A stretch of 37,415 bases of DNA from positions 2,917-40,331 of the forward strand of contig DYNJ01000002.1 in NCBI GenBank assembly GCA_020721085.1, read 5' to 3'. This DNA comes from Sulfurovum sp. Its GTDB lineage: Bacteria; Campylobacterota; Campylobacteria; Campylobacterales; Sulfurovaceae. The notes below the pieces were generated by a model. The model did not search any database, was not told where the DNA came from, and worked only from the letters and a program-made list of their open reading frames with translations. A program made the position numbers and the translations under genes. This document shows positions 17,332-26,075 of this stretch, one piece after another (within the stretch, counting starts at the first letter, position 1; each line of letters opens with the position of its first letter).

Positions 17332-20256
17332 ATGCATCACTATATGATGCGATATGAGTCAAATGAAAAGCTTGATGAGTGGTTTGAATCATTTTCTGTT
17401 TGTGCATCCGATTCGGTTTTGTTTCAAATCTTCAGCGGTATTATCGATCCAAATCTATTGCGCCGTATAAGTGAAAAAATCGCACATAGTTTTCCAAATG
17501 CAACTATCATCGGCACAACGACAGCCGGCGTGATACAAGAGTGCAAGATACTTGAAAAGAGTATTGTGATATCTCTATCCGTCTTCCGGCAAACTAAGCT
17601 AAAAAGTATCCATTTGGCCGGTATAGACTCTGAGACAATGGGACGCGAAGCAGCTCGCGCTATCGTGAATACAGAGACGAAATGTGTCATTATATTTGCA
17701 GATGGTCTTCAATGTGCAGGCGACGATATACTTTATGGATTTGACAGTGTATGCTCGCATGAGATTATTATCGCCGGAGGGATGTCCGGCGATAATAATC
17801 TCATGGCCAAAACCTATTGTATCCACGGAACAGATGTATTTGAAGGAGGAGTTGTAGCTGTTTCTCTCTCATCTTCAGTCCTCAAAGTTTTTTATACATA
17901 TAATCTCAGCTGGCTTCCGATCGGCAGAGAAATGACGATCACAAAAGCAGAAGGAAATATAGTTTACGAAATCGACAATACGCCTGTTTTGGATATTTAT
18001 GCCCATTATCTAGGTGATGAAGTAATTCGCAATATGCCCGGATCTATGATCGAGTTTCCGTTGATCTATCAGGAGGGAGGCATAGATATCGCCCGCTCTA
18101 CTCTCGGTCTATCCGGTGATGGAGGAGTGATGTTTGCCGGCAATATGATAGAAGGGAAAAATGTCCGTTTCGGTATCGGAAGTCCAGATATGATCTGCAA
18201 GGGTATAAAAACAAATTATGATTTGGCTATCAGAAATCCTATCGAAGGGATATTTGTTTATTCGTGTACCGGCAGAAAGATTTTTCTTGGCAATAACCTT
18301 GAGGCAGAATTTACCCCTCTTGCAAGCATTGCTCCACTTGGAGGATTTTTTACCTATGGAGAATTTTATCATGAATCCGTTAACAATAAGTTACTAAATA
18401 TGACGACAACGGTATTGGGACTTTCTGAAACGGATGAGGTCAAAGAGAAAAAAGATATCAAAGGGTTGATAGAACATAATTCCAGATTGACAATCAATGC
18501 ACTGATGAATCTTGTCGGTGCCGTGATGAACGAAGAAAAAGAAAAACTCGAAACCGAACTAACAGAAAGAAATAACAGCATGCGACAGCTGTCGCATGCT
18601 TTTCAGCAAAGCCCGAACACCATAGTTATTACTGATATTTTTGGGAATACCGAGTATGTGAATGATGCCTTTGTCAAAACCACCGGATATACGAAAGATG
18701 AAGCAATCGGTAAAAATCTAAATTTTTTATGGTCGGGAAAAACACCGCAAAATGTGTTTGAGAATATGCTGAAACATCTTAAAAAAGGCGATGAATGGAG
18801 CGGCGAGTTTATCAATAGAAGCAAATACGGGAATGAATACATCGTAGCTGTTAGAGCCTCTCCTGTCTTTGATGCAGACGGAAGTATCACACATTATGTT
18901 GTGATCAAAGAGGATATCACCGATAAAAAAAGCTCTGAAGGCCGGATATATTATCTTGCCAATTTCGATTTTCTTACCGGATTGCCAAATCGAAAACAAT
19001 TGGAAGATCGTTTTAATCTTATGCTTTTAAAAGCAAAACAGAGCAAAAACACATTTGCCGTGTTGTTTCTGGATATTGACAATTTTAAAGAGATCAACGA
19101 CTCTTTGGGGCATGGTGTCGGTGATGCATTGCTTGTCTTGTTGGCAAAACGACTCAAAACGATATCACGAAAAAAGGATACAGTATCACGAATGGGCGGT
19201 GATGAATTTGTATTGCTATTGTTTGATACCAATCTTGAAGAGGCAGGGAAAGCAGCGCTTAAAATACTTGAAATTATAAAGCAGCCTTTCGTGATAGAAC
19301 AACACGAGTTGACCATTTCGGCCTCTATCGGTATATCTATGTATCCTATGAATGGGTTAAGTCTAGAGGTACTTTTGCAAAATGCAGATACGGCGATGTA
19401 TCACACCAAAAAATACGGACGCAATGATTATTCCTACTTTACTGATGAGATGCAGGCAAAATCTCTATACAATTTACAATTAAGCAATGCGTTGCATCAT
19501 GCTCTTGATCGTAATGAATTTTATATGGTTTATCAGCCTCAAATATCAATAAGAACAGGTCGGATCATCGGTGTTGAAGCGCTGCTGCGCTGGAATCATC
19601 CTCAGTTTGGAAATGTGCCGCCTTCTGAATTTATTCCTATTGCGGAAGCGAATGGATCGATATTGCCCATTGGAGAATGGATATTTCATAACGCGATATA
19701 TCAATTGAAAGCATGGATGGATAAGGGTTTGCCTGCCATAGTTATAGCAGTTAATTTATCGGCAGTTCAGTTTCGTCAGCGTAAATTAGTAGAAATGATT
19801 GATCAAATTCTCAATGAAGCTGATATGTCTCCGGAATATCTCGAGATCGAATTGACAGAAAATATAACGATGAATGATCAGTATATGGCAGATAGAACTC
19901 TAGGTAATCTGCATAAAAAAGGTATTCGTCTATCAATCGATGATTTCGGAACCGGCTATTCCAGTTTGAGTAATCTCAAGAAATTCAAAATTGACAAACT
20001 TAAAATCGATCAATCATTTATTTTAGATATTGACACCAATCCTGAAGACAAAGCAATCGCAGAGACGATCATCAATATGGCGCACACTCTTGGAATGTAT
20101 GCTATTGCAGAGGGGGTAGAGAATATAGAACATTTTGAACACCTGCGTGAGATGGGATGTGATGAGGCGCAAGGGTGTTATGTTAGCAAACCGCTCTCTT
20201 CAGAAGAGTTTCTGTCATTTGCACGCTCTCATTTTGCCAAGTTTATGATGAGTTGA
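17332..20256 (+). CDS. FIST-PAS-GGDEF-EAL cyclic-di-GMP signalling protein
   Basis: This 974-residue protein has FIST_N (about 35-215) and FIST_C (about 220-375) ligand-sensing domains, a short coiled-coil segment (about 395-420), a PAS domain (about 420-530), GGDEF and EAL. It has no signal peptide or transmembrane helix, so it is a cytoplasmic sensor. The GGDEF motif is intact (622-626), with an RKKD product-inhibition site five residues before it. The EAL domain (EALLRW at 749) keeps ELTEN, DDFGTGYSSL, a following KIDQSF and AEGVE. Both cyclase and phosphodiesterase activities are therefore possible. FIST domains are thought to bind small ligands such as amino acids. I preferred ATG 17332 (five bases after AAAGGA) to the adjacent TTG. 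It ends eight bases from the convergent MFS gene. Two long perfect palindromes lie within the gene. Confidence 0.95.
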   Translation: MHHYMMRYESNEKLDEWFESFSVCASDSVLFQIFSGIIDPNLLRRISEKIAHSFPNATIIGTTTAGVIQECKILEKSIVISLSVFRQTKLKSIHLAGIDSETMGREAARAIVNTETKCVIIFADGLQCAGDDILYGFDSVCSHEIIIAGGMSGDNNLMAKTYCIHGTDVFEGGVVAVSLSSSVLKVFYTYNLSWLPIGREMTITKAEGNIVYEIDNTPVLDIYAHYLGDEVIRNMPGSMIEFPLIYQEGGIDIARSTLGLSGDGGVMFAGNMIEGKNVRFGIGSPDMICKGIKTNYDLAIRNPIEGIFVYSCTGRKIFLGNNLEAEFTPLASIAPLGGFFTYGEFYHESVNNKLLNMTTTVLGLSETDEVKEKKDIKGLIEHNSRLTINALMNLVGAVMNEEKEKLETELTERNNSMRQLSHAFQQSPNTIVITDIFGNTEYVNDAFVKTTGYTKDEAIGKNLNFLWSGKTPQNVFENMLKHLKKGDEWSGEFINRSKYGNEYIVAVRASPVFDADGSITHYVVIKEDITDKKSSEGRIYYLANFDFLTGLPNRKQLEDRFNLMLLKAKQSKNTFAVLFLDIDNFKEINDSLGHGVGDALLVLLAKRLKTISRKKDTVSRMGGDEFVLLLFDTNLEEAGKAALKILEIIKQPFVIEQHELTISASIGISMYPMNGLSLEVLLQNADTAMYHTKKYGRNDYSYFTDEMQAKSLYNLQLSNALHHALDRNEFYMVYQPQISIRTGRIIGVEALLRWNHPQFGNVPPSEFIPIAEANGSILPIGEWIFHNAIYQLKAWMDKGLPAIVIAVNLSAVQFRQRKLVEMIDQILNEADMSPEYLEIELTENITMNDQYMADRTLGNLHKKGIRLSIDDFGTGYSSLSNLKKFKIDKLKIDQSFILDIDTNPEDKAIAETIINMAHTLGMYAIAEGVENIEHFEHLREMGCDEAQGCYVSKPLSSEEFLSFARSHFAKFMMS
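17758..17805. repeat. Perfect inverted repeat with 20-bp arms inside the FIST domain
   Basis: CATGAGATTATTATCGCCGG (17758-17777) is followed by an 8-base loop and its exact reverse complement (17786-17805). It encodes residues 143-158, around IIIAGGMSGDNN in the FIST_N domain. Such a stem would be very stable in the mRNA. Confidence 0.97.
18577..18600. repeat. Perfect 24-bp palindrome in the linker before the PAS domain
   Basis: AGCATGCGACAG (18577-18588) is directly followed by its reverse complement with no spacer. It encodes SMRQLSHA at the junction of the coiled coil and the PAS domain. Confidence 0.97.
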
Positions 20257-20264
20257 AAAAATAT

Positions 20265-21449
20265 TTAGCTATATTTCTTCCGAAACCATAGATAGTAGAG
20301 CGCAGAACCGATAAATCCGACTCCCAAAACCAAAGTGATATTTTGCAAACTCATCCCCCATTTGGCGCTATAGCCGATGAACAGCGCCACAAATACATTG
20401 GCAAGCATAAAAAACATATCATTATAAGAGATGATGCGACCCATAAATCTAGGCTCAATTTCCTCCTGAATCAAAAGATAGGTATAGGACCAGAGGGTGG
20501 TGGTAAAAAATCCTGTCACAAAAAGCCCGATCAGACTTGCATAAAAATCAAACTGCAGAAATGCCCAAAGGATGACACCGAATGCCTGTAAAATGAAAAA
20601 AATATGAAGATTATTTTTATTGATCAGTTTGCCGACAAGAAAGGGGCCGATCATCAATGCAAGCGCTCTGGCGGTATTGATCCAGCCTATAGCCAACGGA
20701 ACCGCTATCACCTCTTTGTAGGCAAAATCCGCCAGAAGCGTGACTAGCGCATCAAAGCTTGTCAGGCCAAGTGTCGCATGAATGAGCACGAGATGAAGTA
20801 TCTTTGGATTGAAGATCAGGTATCTCGCGCCATCGCTAAACATACTCCGGTTTGATTGGGTATGCACCTCTTGCTCCAGTGAGATGTGAAGTCCCATCAG
20901 GAGTGTTGCCGCTAGGCAGTAGAGCAGGGCATCGGCGAGAAAGGCGGTGTCAAAGCCGAAGTAAAATGTGGCAACCCCGCCCGCGGCCATACCGGAAGCA
21001 TAGCTAAGTGACCAGATGACGGAGTGGATCTCGTTGGTGTTTTTGAGCATCTCTCCATTGATAATCTTGGGAAAAAGAGACATTTGCGACGAAAAAAGCA
21101 TAGAGGCTGCCGATGAGCGGACAAAGATCAGGATCATCAATATCCATATAGAGTCCAAAGAGTTGATCAGCATAAACGAAAGCGTCATCGTGATCTCGAT
21201 CATCAAAAGCCACAACATAAGCCTTTTAAATGCAATACGGTCGATGACGATGCCGATCACCGGAGCGAGGATGACAGCCGGAAGCATACTCATGGCAGCG
21301 ACCAGTGCAATCGTAATCTCATCGGCTTCGTAGGCAACCAGCATAGAAAAGATGGCGACTTGTGAAAACCAAGTACCAAAATAGGAGATAAGCTGGATCA
21401 GCGAAAGTCTGGCAATGACGGGGTGTTTGAGTGTTTCTATGTATCGCAT
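20265..21449 (-). CDS. Major facilitator superfamily transporter (MFS_3/EntS-like)
   Basis: This 394-residue membrane protein has about 12 hydrophobic segments split by a central loop around residues 195-215. A basic loop (DRIAFKRL) between helices 2 and 3 resembles MFS motif A. The N-terminal pattern and length fit the MFS_3 group (enterobactin exporter EntS and macrolide or drug exporters); the substrate is unknown. There is no Shine-Dalgarno sequence, but it starts 11 bases after the stop of the gene before it, so translation may be coupled. It converges with the cyclic-di-GMP gene with only eight bases between. Confidence 0.85.
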   Translation of the reverse strand: MRYIETLKHPVIARLSLIQLISYFGTWFSQVAIFSMLVAYEADEITIALVAAMSMLPAVILAPVIGIVIDRIAFKRLMLWLLMIEITMTLSFMLINSLDSIWILMILIFVRSSAASMLFSSQMSLFPKIINGEMLKNTNEIHSVIWSLSYASGMAAGGVATFYFGFDTAFLADALLYCLAATLLMGLHISLEQEVHTQSNRSMFSDGARYLIFNPKILHLVLIHATLGLTSFDALVTLLADFAYKEVIAVPLAIGWINTARALALMIGPFLVGKLINKNNLHIFFILQAFGVILWAFLQFDFYASLIGLFVTGFFTTTLWSYTYLLIQEEIEPRFMGRIISYNDMFFMLANVFVALFIGYSAKWGMSLQNITLVLGVGFIGSALYYLWFRKKYS

Positions 21450-21460
21450 GGCTAGACTAT

Positions 21461-22216
21461 CTAGTCATTGTGTTCATCGGTAAGATCAAAGGGGATGGAT
21501 CTGCTTTTGAGTGTATTGATATATATCTCAAATGCGCTTTTTGCAAGCAGGTAATCATAGGAAGCTACTGATATAGTGACTTTCCAGCCTTCTTGATAAA
21601 GTTTTGGCAGTGATGAAAATTCAATCCCTTTTGGCATTTGGCGCATTGCAGGGATGAGTTCATTCTCTTTGCATTGTGCCGTCAGAGTGAATCTGTGATA
21701 GACTGCAGGCAAAGGCAGAAAAGTTTGGAGGATTTTATCAACCATGGGATGGCTCATCTCGGGGAAGCCCGGCATAAAATAGTAACGATCATCAAGGCTG
21801 AATGCCGGCATTTGGTTGACAGGATTGGAGATAAGTTTGGCTCCTTGTGGCAGGTCCGCCATCAAGATAGGGAACGGATAGGCATCTTTGCCTAAGACTG
21901 TTTCGATAATCTCTTTGGCTTCCGGATGAGTGACAAGCTTGCCGTCATGCAGCGCAGCGGATGCGCATTGGCGTGTATGATCATCCGGAGTCGATCCGAT
22001 GCCGCCGAAACTGAAAAGGATACTGTCAGGCTGTGAAGCGATCAATCTTATCGTCTCTGTGATAAGCTGCGGTTCATCCTCGATGATAAACGATCCGCTG
22101 AGTTTTGTTCCATGTTGAGCCAGGGCGCGTGTGAGAAAATCAAAGTGCTTGTCGCTGCGGCGGCGGTTGAGGATCTCTGTGCCAATGATCAGCGCAAAAA
22201 AGTTGAAATGAGGCAT
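21461..22216 (-). CDS. Molybdopterin-binding (MoCF/CinA N-terminal-like) domain protein
   Basis: This 251-residue protein starts at ATG 22216, five bases after AGGAG. The first 170 residues show the MoaB/MogA/CinA fold: ALIIGTEILNRRRSD and SFGGIGSTPDDHTR, corresponding to the GGTGxTxxD loop. A following stretch has NPVNQMPAFSL and FMPGFPEM. The last 80 residues are unassigned. In CinA this domain is linked to pyrophosphate or nucleotide hydrolysis, but the amidase domain of full CinA is missing, so the role is unknown. An upstream in-frame ATG (22264) lacks a ribosome-binding site. It lies between rpoD and the MFS gene on the same strand. Confidence 0.8.
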   Translation of the reverse strand: MPHFNFFALIIGTEILNRRRSDKHFDFLTRALAQHGTKLSGSFIIEDEPQLITETIRLIASQPDSILFSFGGIGSTPDDHTRQCASAALHDGKLVTHPEAKEIIETVLGKDAYPFPILMADLPQGAKLISNPVNQMPAFSLDDRYYFMPGFPEMSHPMVDKILQTFLPLPAVYHRFTLTAQCKENELIPAMRQMPKGIEFSSLPKLYQEGWKVTISVASYDYLLAKSAFEIYINTLKSRSIPFDLTDEHND

Positions 22217-22277
22217 TACGACTCCTGTCAGGTATGCAGAGCATGATTGTTTTGCCGTGATCAAGCCGGCCTTAGAT

Positions 22278-24152
22278 CTATTCTTCTATGTAGTTTTTAA
22301 GCTTTCTTCCGACCTTGGGGTGTTTGAGCTTTTTGATCGCAGAGGATTCGATCTGTCTGACCCTTTCTCTAGTGACGTTGAGTGCTTTGCCTATCTCTTC
22401 AAGTGTGCGGTCGCTTTCATCTTCGAGCAGCCCGAAGCGCATACGCACGACTGCCTTTTCACGCTCATTGAGCTGATCAAGTACATCATCGATCTGTTTG
22501 TTGAGGTCATCTCTAAGCACCGCATCAGTCGGATTGATCGTGTTTCTGTCTTCGATAAAGTCGCCGAATCTTCCATCATCCTCATCTCCTACAGGTGTTT
22601 CAAGGCTGATGGGTTCTTTGGTGATTTTGATCACATTTTTGACCTTGTCGATCGAGAGACCGACCTCTTTCGCTATCGTTTCCAGATCGGGTTCTTTGCC
22701 TGTCTCCTGGAGATATTTTCGCATGATTTTGTTGATACGGTTGATCGTCTCTATCATGTGAATAGGTATTCTGATCGTACGGGCCTGATCTGCGATCGCA
22801 CGGCTGATAGCTTGACGAATCCACCATGTGGCATATGTAGAAAATTTGTACCCCTTTTGGTATTCGAACTTGTCGACAGCCTTCATGAGACCGATATTTC
22901 CCTCTTGAATCAGATCCAAAAACGGCAGACCGCGGTTGGTATAGCGTTTGGCGATAGAGACAACCAGTCTAAGGTTGGATTTGGCCATACGGGTTTTGGA
23001 TTTCTCGCTTTTTGCTTTGCCTCTGCGGATTTGGTTGAGGATCTCTTCTAGTTTTTCTGGACTCAGATCAAAACTGTTTTTACTCGCTTCTCTAGTCTCA
23101 AAAAGTTTTTTGATCTCTACATATGTGCCGACCATGGTCATTTCAGGTACAGCATCAGTGATATCATCTTTGTTCATTTTGATGATATTGCTGAGAATTT
23201 TTTGGTGGTTTGCTTTGAGAGCATCATTGAATAGCGGCAGTTTGTACTCAAGGCGTTTGAGCTCTTTTTCGAAAGAGTCATCGCTTCTGAGTGCTGTTTC
23301 CATTGCTTTGACCAGTTCGTTGATCAGTTTGCTTGTCGGTCCAAGAGCAAGTAAGGCTTTTTTGAGCTGCTCTTTTTTGAATGCTACTTTAAGTTTCTCA
23401 TGGAAAAAATCAGTATCAGAACTCTCTTTGTCCAAAAGTTTACGAAGATCGTCACGCTCTTTCATCCACTCTTTTTTACTTTTTTCAAGATTTTTGAAAC
23501 TTTCAAGAACCTGTAATGATCTTTTATTGTCTTTCGGCGAATCATCTTTTTTCAGATTCTCTTCACGGGTGTCTATATGTTCGTCAGTGTCGCTGTCGTC
23601 GGACTCCTCATCTTCGCTGTCTGCCTCATCAAAACTCTTAAATAGTTCTTTGACGCGCCTCTCACGATCCAAAAGCGGCTTTCGGTAATTGAGGATATAA
23701 TCGATCAGATAGGGAACAGAGCATATCGCATCGATGATGACATCCTCTCCCTCTTCGATCTGCTTGCTGAGATATACTTCTTCTTCTTTGTCCAAAAGAG
23801 GGATTTTGCCCATCTCACGCAGGTACATTCGTACAGGGCTGTCGCTTCGGCTCCATTCGAGCAGCTCTTTTTCTTTAGTGAAATCAAACTCTTCCTTGAT
23901 GACATTTTCTGTAAGCTTCTTTTGGGCGGCATCGTGTCGTTTGTCATCTTTGATGGTGAGATGTTTGGCGTGTTCAGAGGCTGAGACGATAGAGATATGT
24001 TTGTCTATCGAGTATTGAAGGATTTTTTTGGCTTGAGCTGCCGTGATCTGCTTATCAAACTCTTTTGCAATATTTTCAAAAGTTACATAATCACCTTTTT
24101 TTTTAGACTCCCAAAGCTCTTCTATCCGTTTTGTACTATCTTTTGATGTCAT
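22278..24152 (-). CDS. rpoD: RNA polymerase primary sigma factor (sigma-70)
   Basis: This 624-residue protein is the vegetative sigma factor. The N-terminal region 1.1-like domain (about 1-85) precedes region 1.2 ([20 protein letters not shown]). A large acidic non-conserved region follows (about 165-215, rich in Asp, Glu and Ser). Regions 2-4 carry [11 protein letters not shown], the DNA-melting and -10-binding [16 protein letters not shown] near 430-450, and the C-terminal helix-turn-helix [15 protein letters not shown], which binds -35 elements. AAGG lies six bases before the ATG. A minus-strand TATAAT and a small inverted repeat are upstream. Confidence 0.98.
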   Translation of the reverse strand: MTSKDSTKRIEELWESKKKGDYVTFENIAKEFDKQITAAQAKKILQYSIDKHISIVSASEHAKHLTIKDDKRHDAAQKKLTENVIKEEFDFTKEKELLEWSRSDSPVRMYLREMGKIPLLDKEEEVYLSKQIEEGEDVIIDAICSVPYLIDYILNYRKPLLDRERRVKELFKSFDEADSEDEESDDSDTDEHIDTREENLKKDDSPKDNKRSLQVLESFKNLEKSKKEWMKERDDLRKLLDKESSDTDFFHEKLKVAFKKEQLKKALLALGPTSKLINELVKAMETALRSDDSFEKELKRLEYKLPLFNDALKANHQKILSNIIKMNKDDITDAVPEMTMVGTYVEIKKLFETREASKNSFDLSPEKLEEILNQIRRGKAKSEKSKTRMAKSNLRLVVSIAKRYTNRGLPFLDLIQEGNIGLMKAVDKFEYQKGYKFSTYATWWIRQAISRAIADQARTIRIPIHMIETINRINKIMRKYLQETGKEPDLETIAKEVGLSIDKVKNVIKITKEPISLETPVGDEDDGRFGDFIEDRNTINPTDAVLRDDLNKQIDDVLDQLNEREKAVVRMRFGLLEDESDRTLEEIGKALNVTRERVRQIESSAIKKLKHPKVGRKLKNYIEE

Positions 24153-24189
24153 CTAAAGCCTTTTTTTGTGTATTTGTAAAAAAGATGTT

Positions 24190-24204
24190 TAGGTTTTTAA
24201 CCTA
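24190..24204. promoter_or_regulatory. Inverted repeat in the rpoD leader
   Basis: TAGGTT-TTT-AACCTA, 6-bp arms with a 3-base spacer, lying between the predicted rpoD -10 box and the start codon. It could be an operator or a small mRNA hairpin. Confidence 0.35.
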
Positions 24205-24221
24205 TTTAATTTAAGAAAGAT

Positions 24222-24227
24222 ATTATA
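24222..24227 (-). promoter_or_regulatory. -10 box of rpoD
   Basis: A perfect TATAAT on the minus strand (context CGGTATAATATC), 69 bases before the rpoD ATG. Confidence 0.55.
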
Positions 24228-24410
24228 CCGAAATTTTGTCAATTTTGCATAGATCACACTATAAACTTCGCTCTAATAGCCTCTATAGAGCAGAGAAGCG
24301 TAAGAATTTGCCGCTATTTTAAAAATGAGACCTGTTGACGGCTGCGGAATTTCTCAGCTAGTTTTTGATGTCAATAATTTGTGCTGTTTGTCAATTTTCA
24401 ACTTTTTGGC

Positions 24411-24416
24411 TAAAAT
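24411..24416 (+). promoter_or_regulatory. -10 box of leuD
   Basis: TAAAAT preceded by TTTTTGGC, 30 bases before the leuD ATG; the leader contains AAGGG. Confidence 0.45.
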
Positions 24417-24446
24417 TACAACCTATTTATCTCAAAGGGAAAAGTA

Positions 24447-24956
24447 ATGCAAGGTAGAGTTTGGAAATTCGGCGACAATATCGATACGGATCTGATCATC
24501 GCGGCAAGGTATCTCAATACCAGTGAACCAAAAGAGTTGGCAAAGCATGTGATGGAAGATGCCGATCCGGCGTTTGTGATCAAAATGCAGGTAGGCGATA
24601 TCATTGTAGCGGGTGAGAATTTCGGATGCGGAAGCAGCCGCGAACACGCACCCATCGCACTCAAGGCAGCAGGGGTCAATGCTGTCATCGCTCCTACTTT
24701 TGCAAGGATTTTTTATCGCAATGCGTTCAATATGGGCTTGCCTATCTTTGAGCTTCGAGAGGCTGATGAAATCAATGAGGGCGATACCGTCAAAATCGAT
24801 ATGGACGCAGGTACCGTTACCAATATCACGCAATCAAAGAGCTATAAATTCGTGCCTATCCCTGAGTTTATGCAGGAGCTGGTTGATGCGGGCGGATTGA
24901 TCGAGTTTGCCAAAAAAGAGATCGCGAGCAAAGACAAAAAGGACAAAATGATATGA
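24447..24956 (+). CDS. leuD: 3-isopropylmalate dehydratase small subunit
   Basis: LeuD pairs with the iron-sulfur subunit LeuC to isomerise 2- to 3-isopropylmalate in leucine synthesis. This 169-residue protein has the swivelling-domain motif GCGSSREHA (about 60-68), [10 protein letters not shown] at the start and [18 protein letters not shown]. The length is usual for the short bacterial/archaeal form. leuC is not in the window. It overlaps leuB by four bases (ATGA). Confidence 0.96.
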   Translation: MQGRVWKFGDNIDTDLIIAARYLNTSEPKELAKHVMEDADPAFVIKMQVGDIIVAGENFGCGSSREHAPIALKAAGVNAVIAPTFARIFYRNAFNMGLPIFELREADEINEGDTVKIDMDAGTVTNITQSKSYKFVPIPEFMQELVDAGGLIEFAKKEIASKDKKDKMI

Positions 24957-26026
24957 GTAGAAGTTATACAATAGGCATCATCAAAGGTGACGGTATAGGT
25001 CCGGAGATCGTGGATGAGGCTATCAAAGTGCTTGATGCTGTTTCTGTTGCAGAGGGTTTTGATCTAGACTACAAAGAGATGCTTTTAGGCGGTGCGGCGA
25101 TCGATGCGACCGGTGTGCCACTGCCGGAAGAGACTATCGCTGGTGTCAAAGAGTGTGATGCGGTGCTTTTCGGTGCGATCGGCGGACCCAAATGGGATAA
25201 GCTTGAACGCCATCTCAGGCCCGAAACCGGGCTTCTCGGACTTCGTAAAGCTATGGGAACCTTCGCCAATTTGCGTCCCGCGACCGTATATGATGAACTG
25301 GCCAATGCTTCTACACTCAAGCCGGATGTGGTGCGAGGCGTGGATCTGATGGTAGTGCGTGAACTAACCGGCGGGATCTATTTTGGAGAGCCTAGAGAAT
25401 TGCTCAAAGACCGCGCTTACAATACGATGGTATATACCAAAGGAGAGATTGAACGGATAGCCAGAGTCGCCTTCGATATCGCTATGAAGCGAAGCAAAAA
25501 GGTCTGTTCTGTGGATAAGGCGAATGTATTGGAGGTGAGTCAGCTTTGGCGCGATACGGTCACTCTTATCGCCAAGGATTATCCGGAGGTTGCGCTTTCG
25601 CATATGTATGTTGACAATGCTGCGATGCAGCTTGTCCGCGATCCCAAGCAGTTTGATGTCATTCTCACAGGCAATATCTTCGGCGATATCCTCTCAGATA
25701 TTGCCAGCATGCTCAGCGGTTCTATCGGGTTGCTGCCAAGTGCGAGTACCGGCGAGGGGGTCGGGCTTTTCGAGCCGATCCACGGTTCTGCTCCGGATAT
25801 AGCAGGACAAGGGATCGCCAATCCGCTGGCTACTATTTCAAGTGCGGGCATGATGCTTCGATATGCTCTTGGTCTGGACAATGCTGCCAACAGGATCGAC
25901 AATGCGATCAAAAGAGCTTTGAGAGAGGGTTATCGCACAGGAGATATAGGTGCGTATGATGCCAAAGAGATCGTAAGCTGTTCACAAATGGGCGACATCA
26001 TCGCTAATTACGCTTCAAGAAAATAA
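24953..26026 (+). CDS. leuB: 3-isopropylmalate dehydrogenase
   Basis: LeuB oxidatively decarboxylates 3-isopropylmalate to 2-ketoisocaproate with NAD+. The 357-residue protein carries [14 protein letters not shown] and [19 protein letters not shown] (substrate arginines). Further on are [30 protein letters not shown] and the metal-binding NIFGDILSD. The late [16 protein letters not shown] segment belongs to the NAD site. AAGGAC precedes the ATG inside leuD, and the overlap implies coupled translation. Confidence 0.98.
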   Translation: MSRSYTIGIIKGDGIGPEIVDEAIKVLDAVSVAEGFDLDYKEMLLGGAAIDATGVPLPEETIAGVKECDAVLFGAIGGPKWDKLERHLRPETGLLGLRKAMGTFANLRPATVYDELANASTLKPDVVRGVDLMVVRELTGGIYFGEPRELLKDRAYNTMVYTKGEIERIARVAFDIAMKRSKKVCSVDKANVLEVSQLWRDTVTLIAKDYPEVALSHMYVDNAAMQLVRDPKQFDVILTGNIFGDILSDIASMLSGSIGLLPSASTGEGVGLFEPIHGSAPDIAGQGIANPLATISSAGMMLRYALGLDNAANRIDNAIKRALREGYRTGDIGAYDAKEIVSCSQMGDIIANYASRK

Positions 26027-26075
26027 ATCACACCGTTTTTAGCGGTTGCTTAGTTTGACTAATGAGGAGGAGCCA

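Larger units (their letters stand above)
24153..24446. other. 294-base divergent regulatory region between rpoD and leuD
   Basis: It contains the rpoD -10 box and inverted repeat on the left and the leuD -10 box on the right. In between are a 10-bp palindrome CTCTATAGAG near 24275 and AT-rich sequence. I see no ORF or leader peptide. Confidence 0.55.

Noticed and set aside
22257-23051. 264-codon plus-strand frame overlapping the rpoD end
   Set aside because: Antisense shadow of rpoD regions 2-4 with no family features.
22948-23688. 246-codon plus-strand frame inside rpoD
   Set aside because: A Ser/Leu-rich antisense translation of an acidic, helical coding region; the real gene is rpoD.
24270-24285. 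CTCTATAGAG palindrome as an operator
   Set aside because: Ten bases of AT-centred palindrome can arise by chance and it is not near either predicted -10 box.
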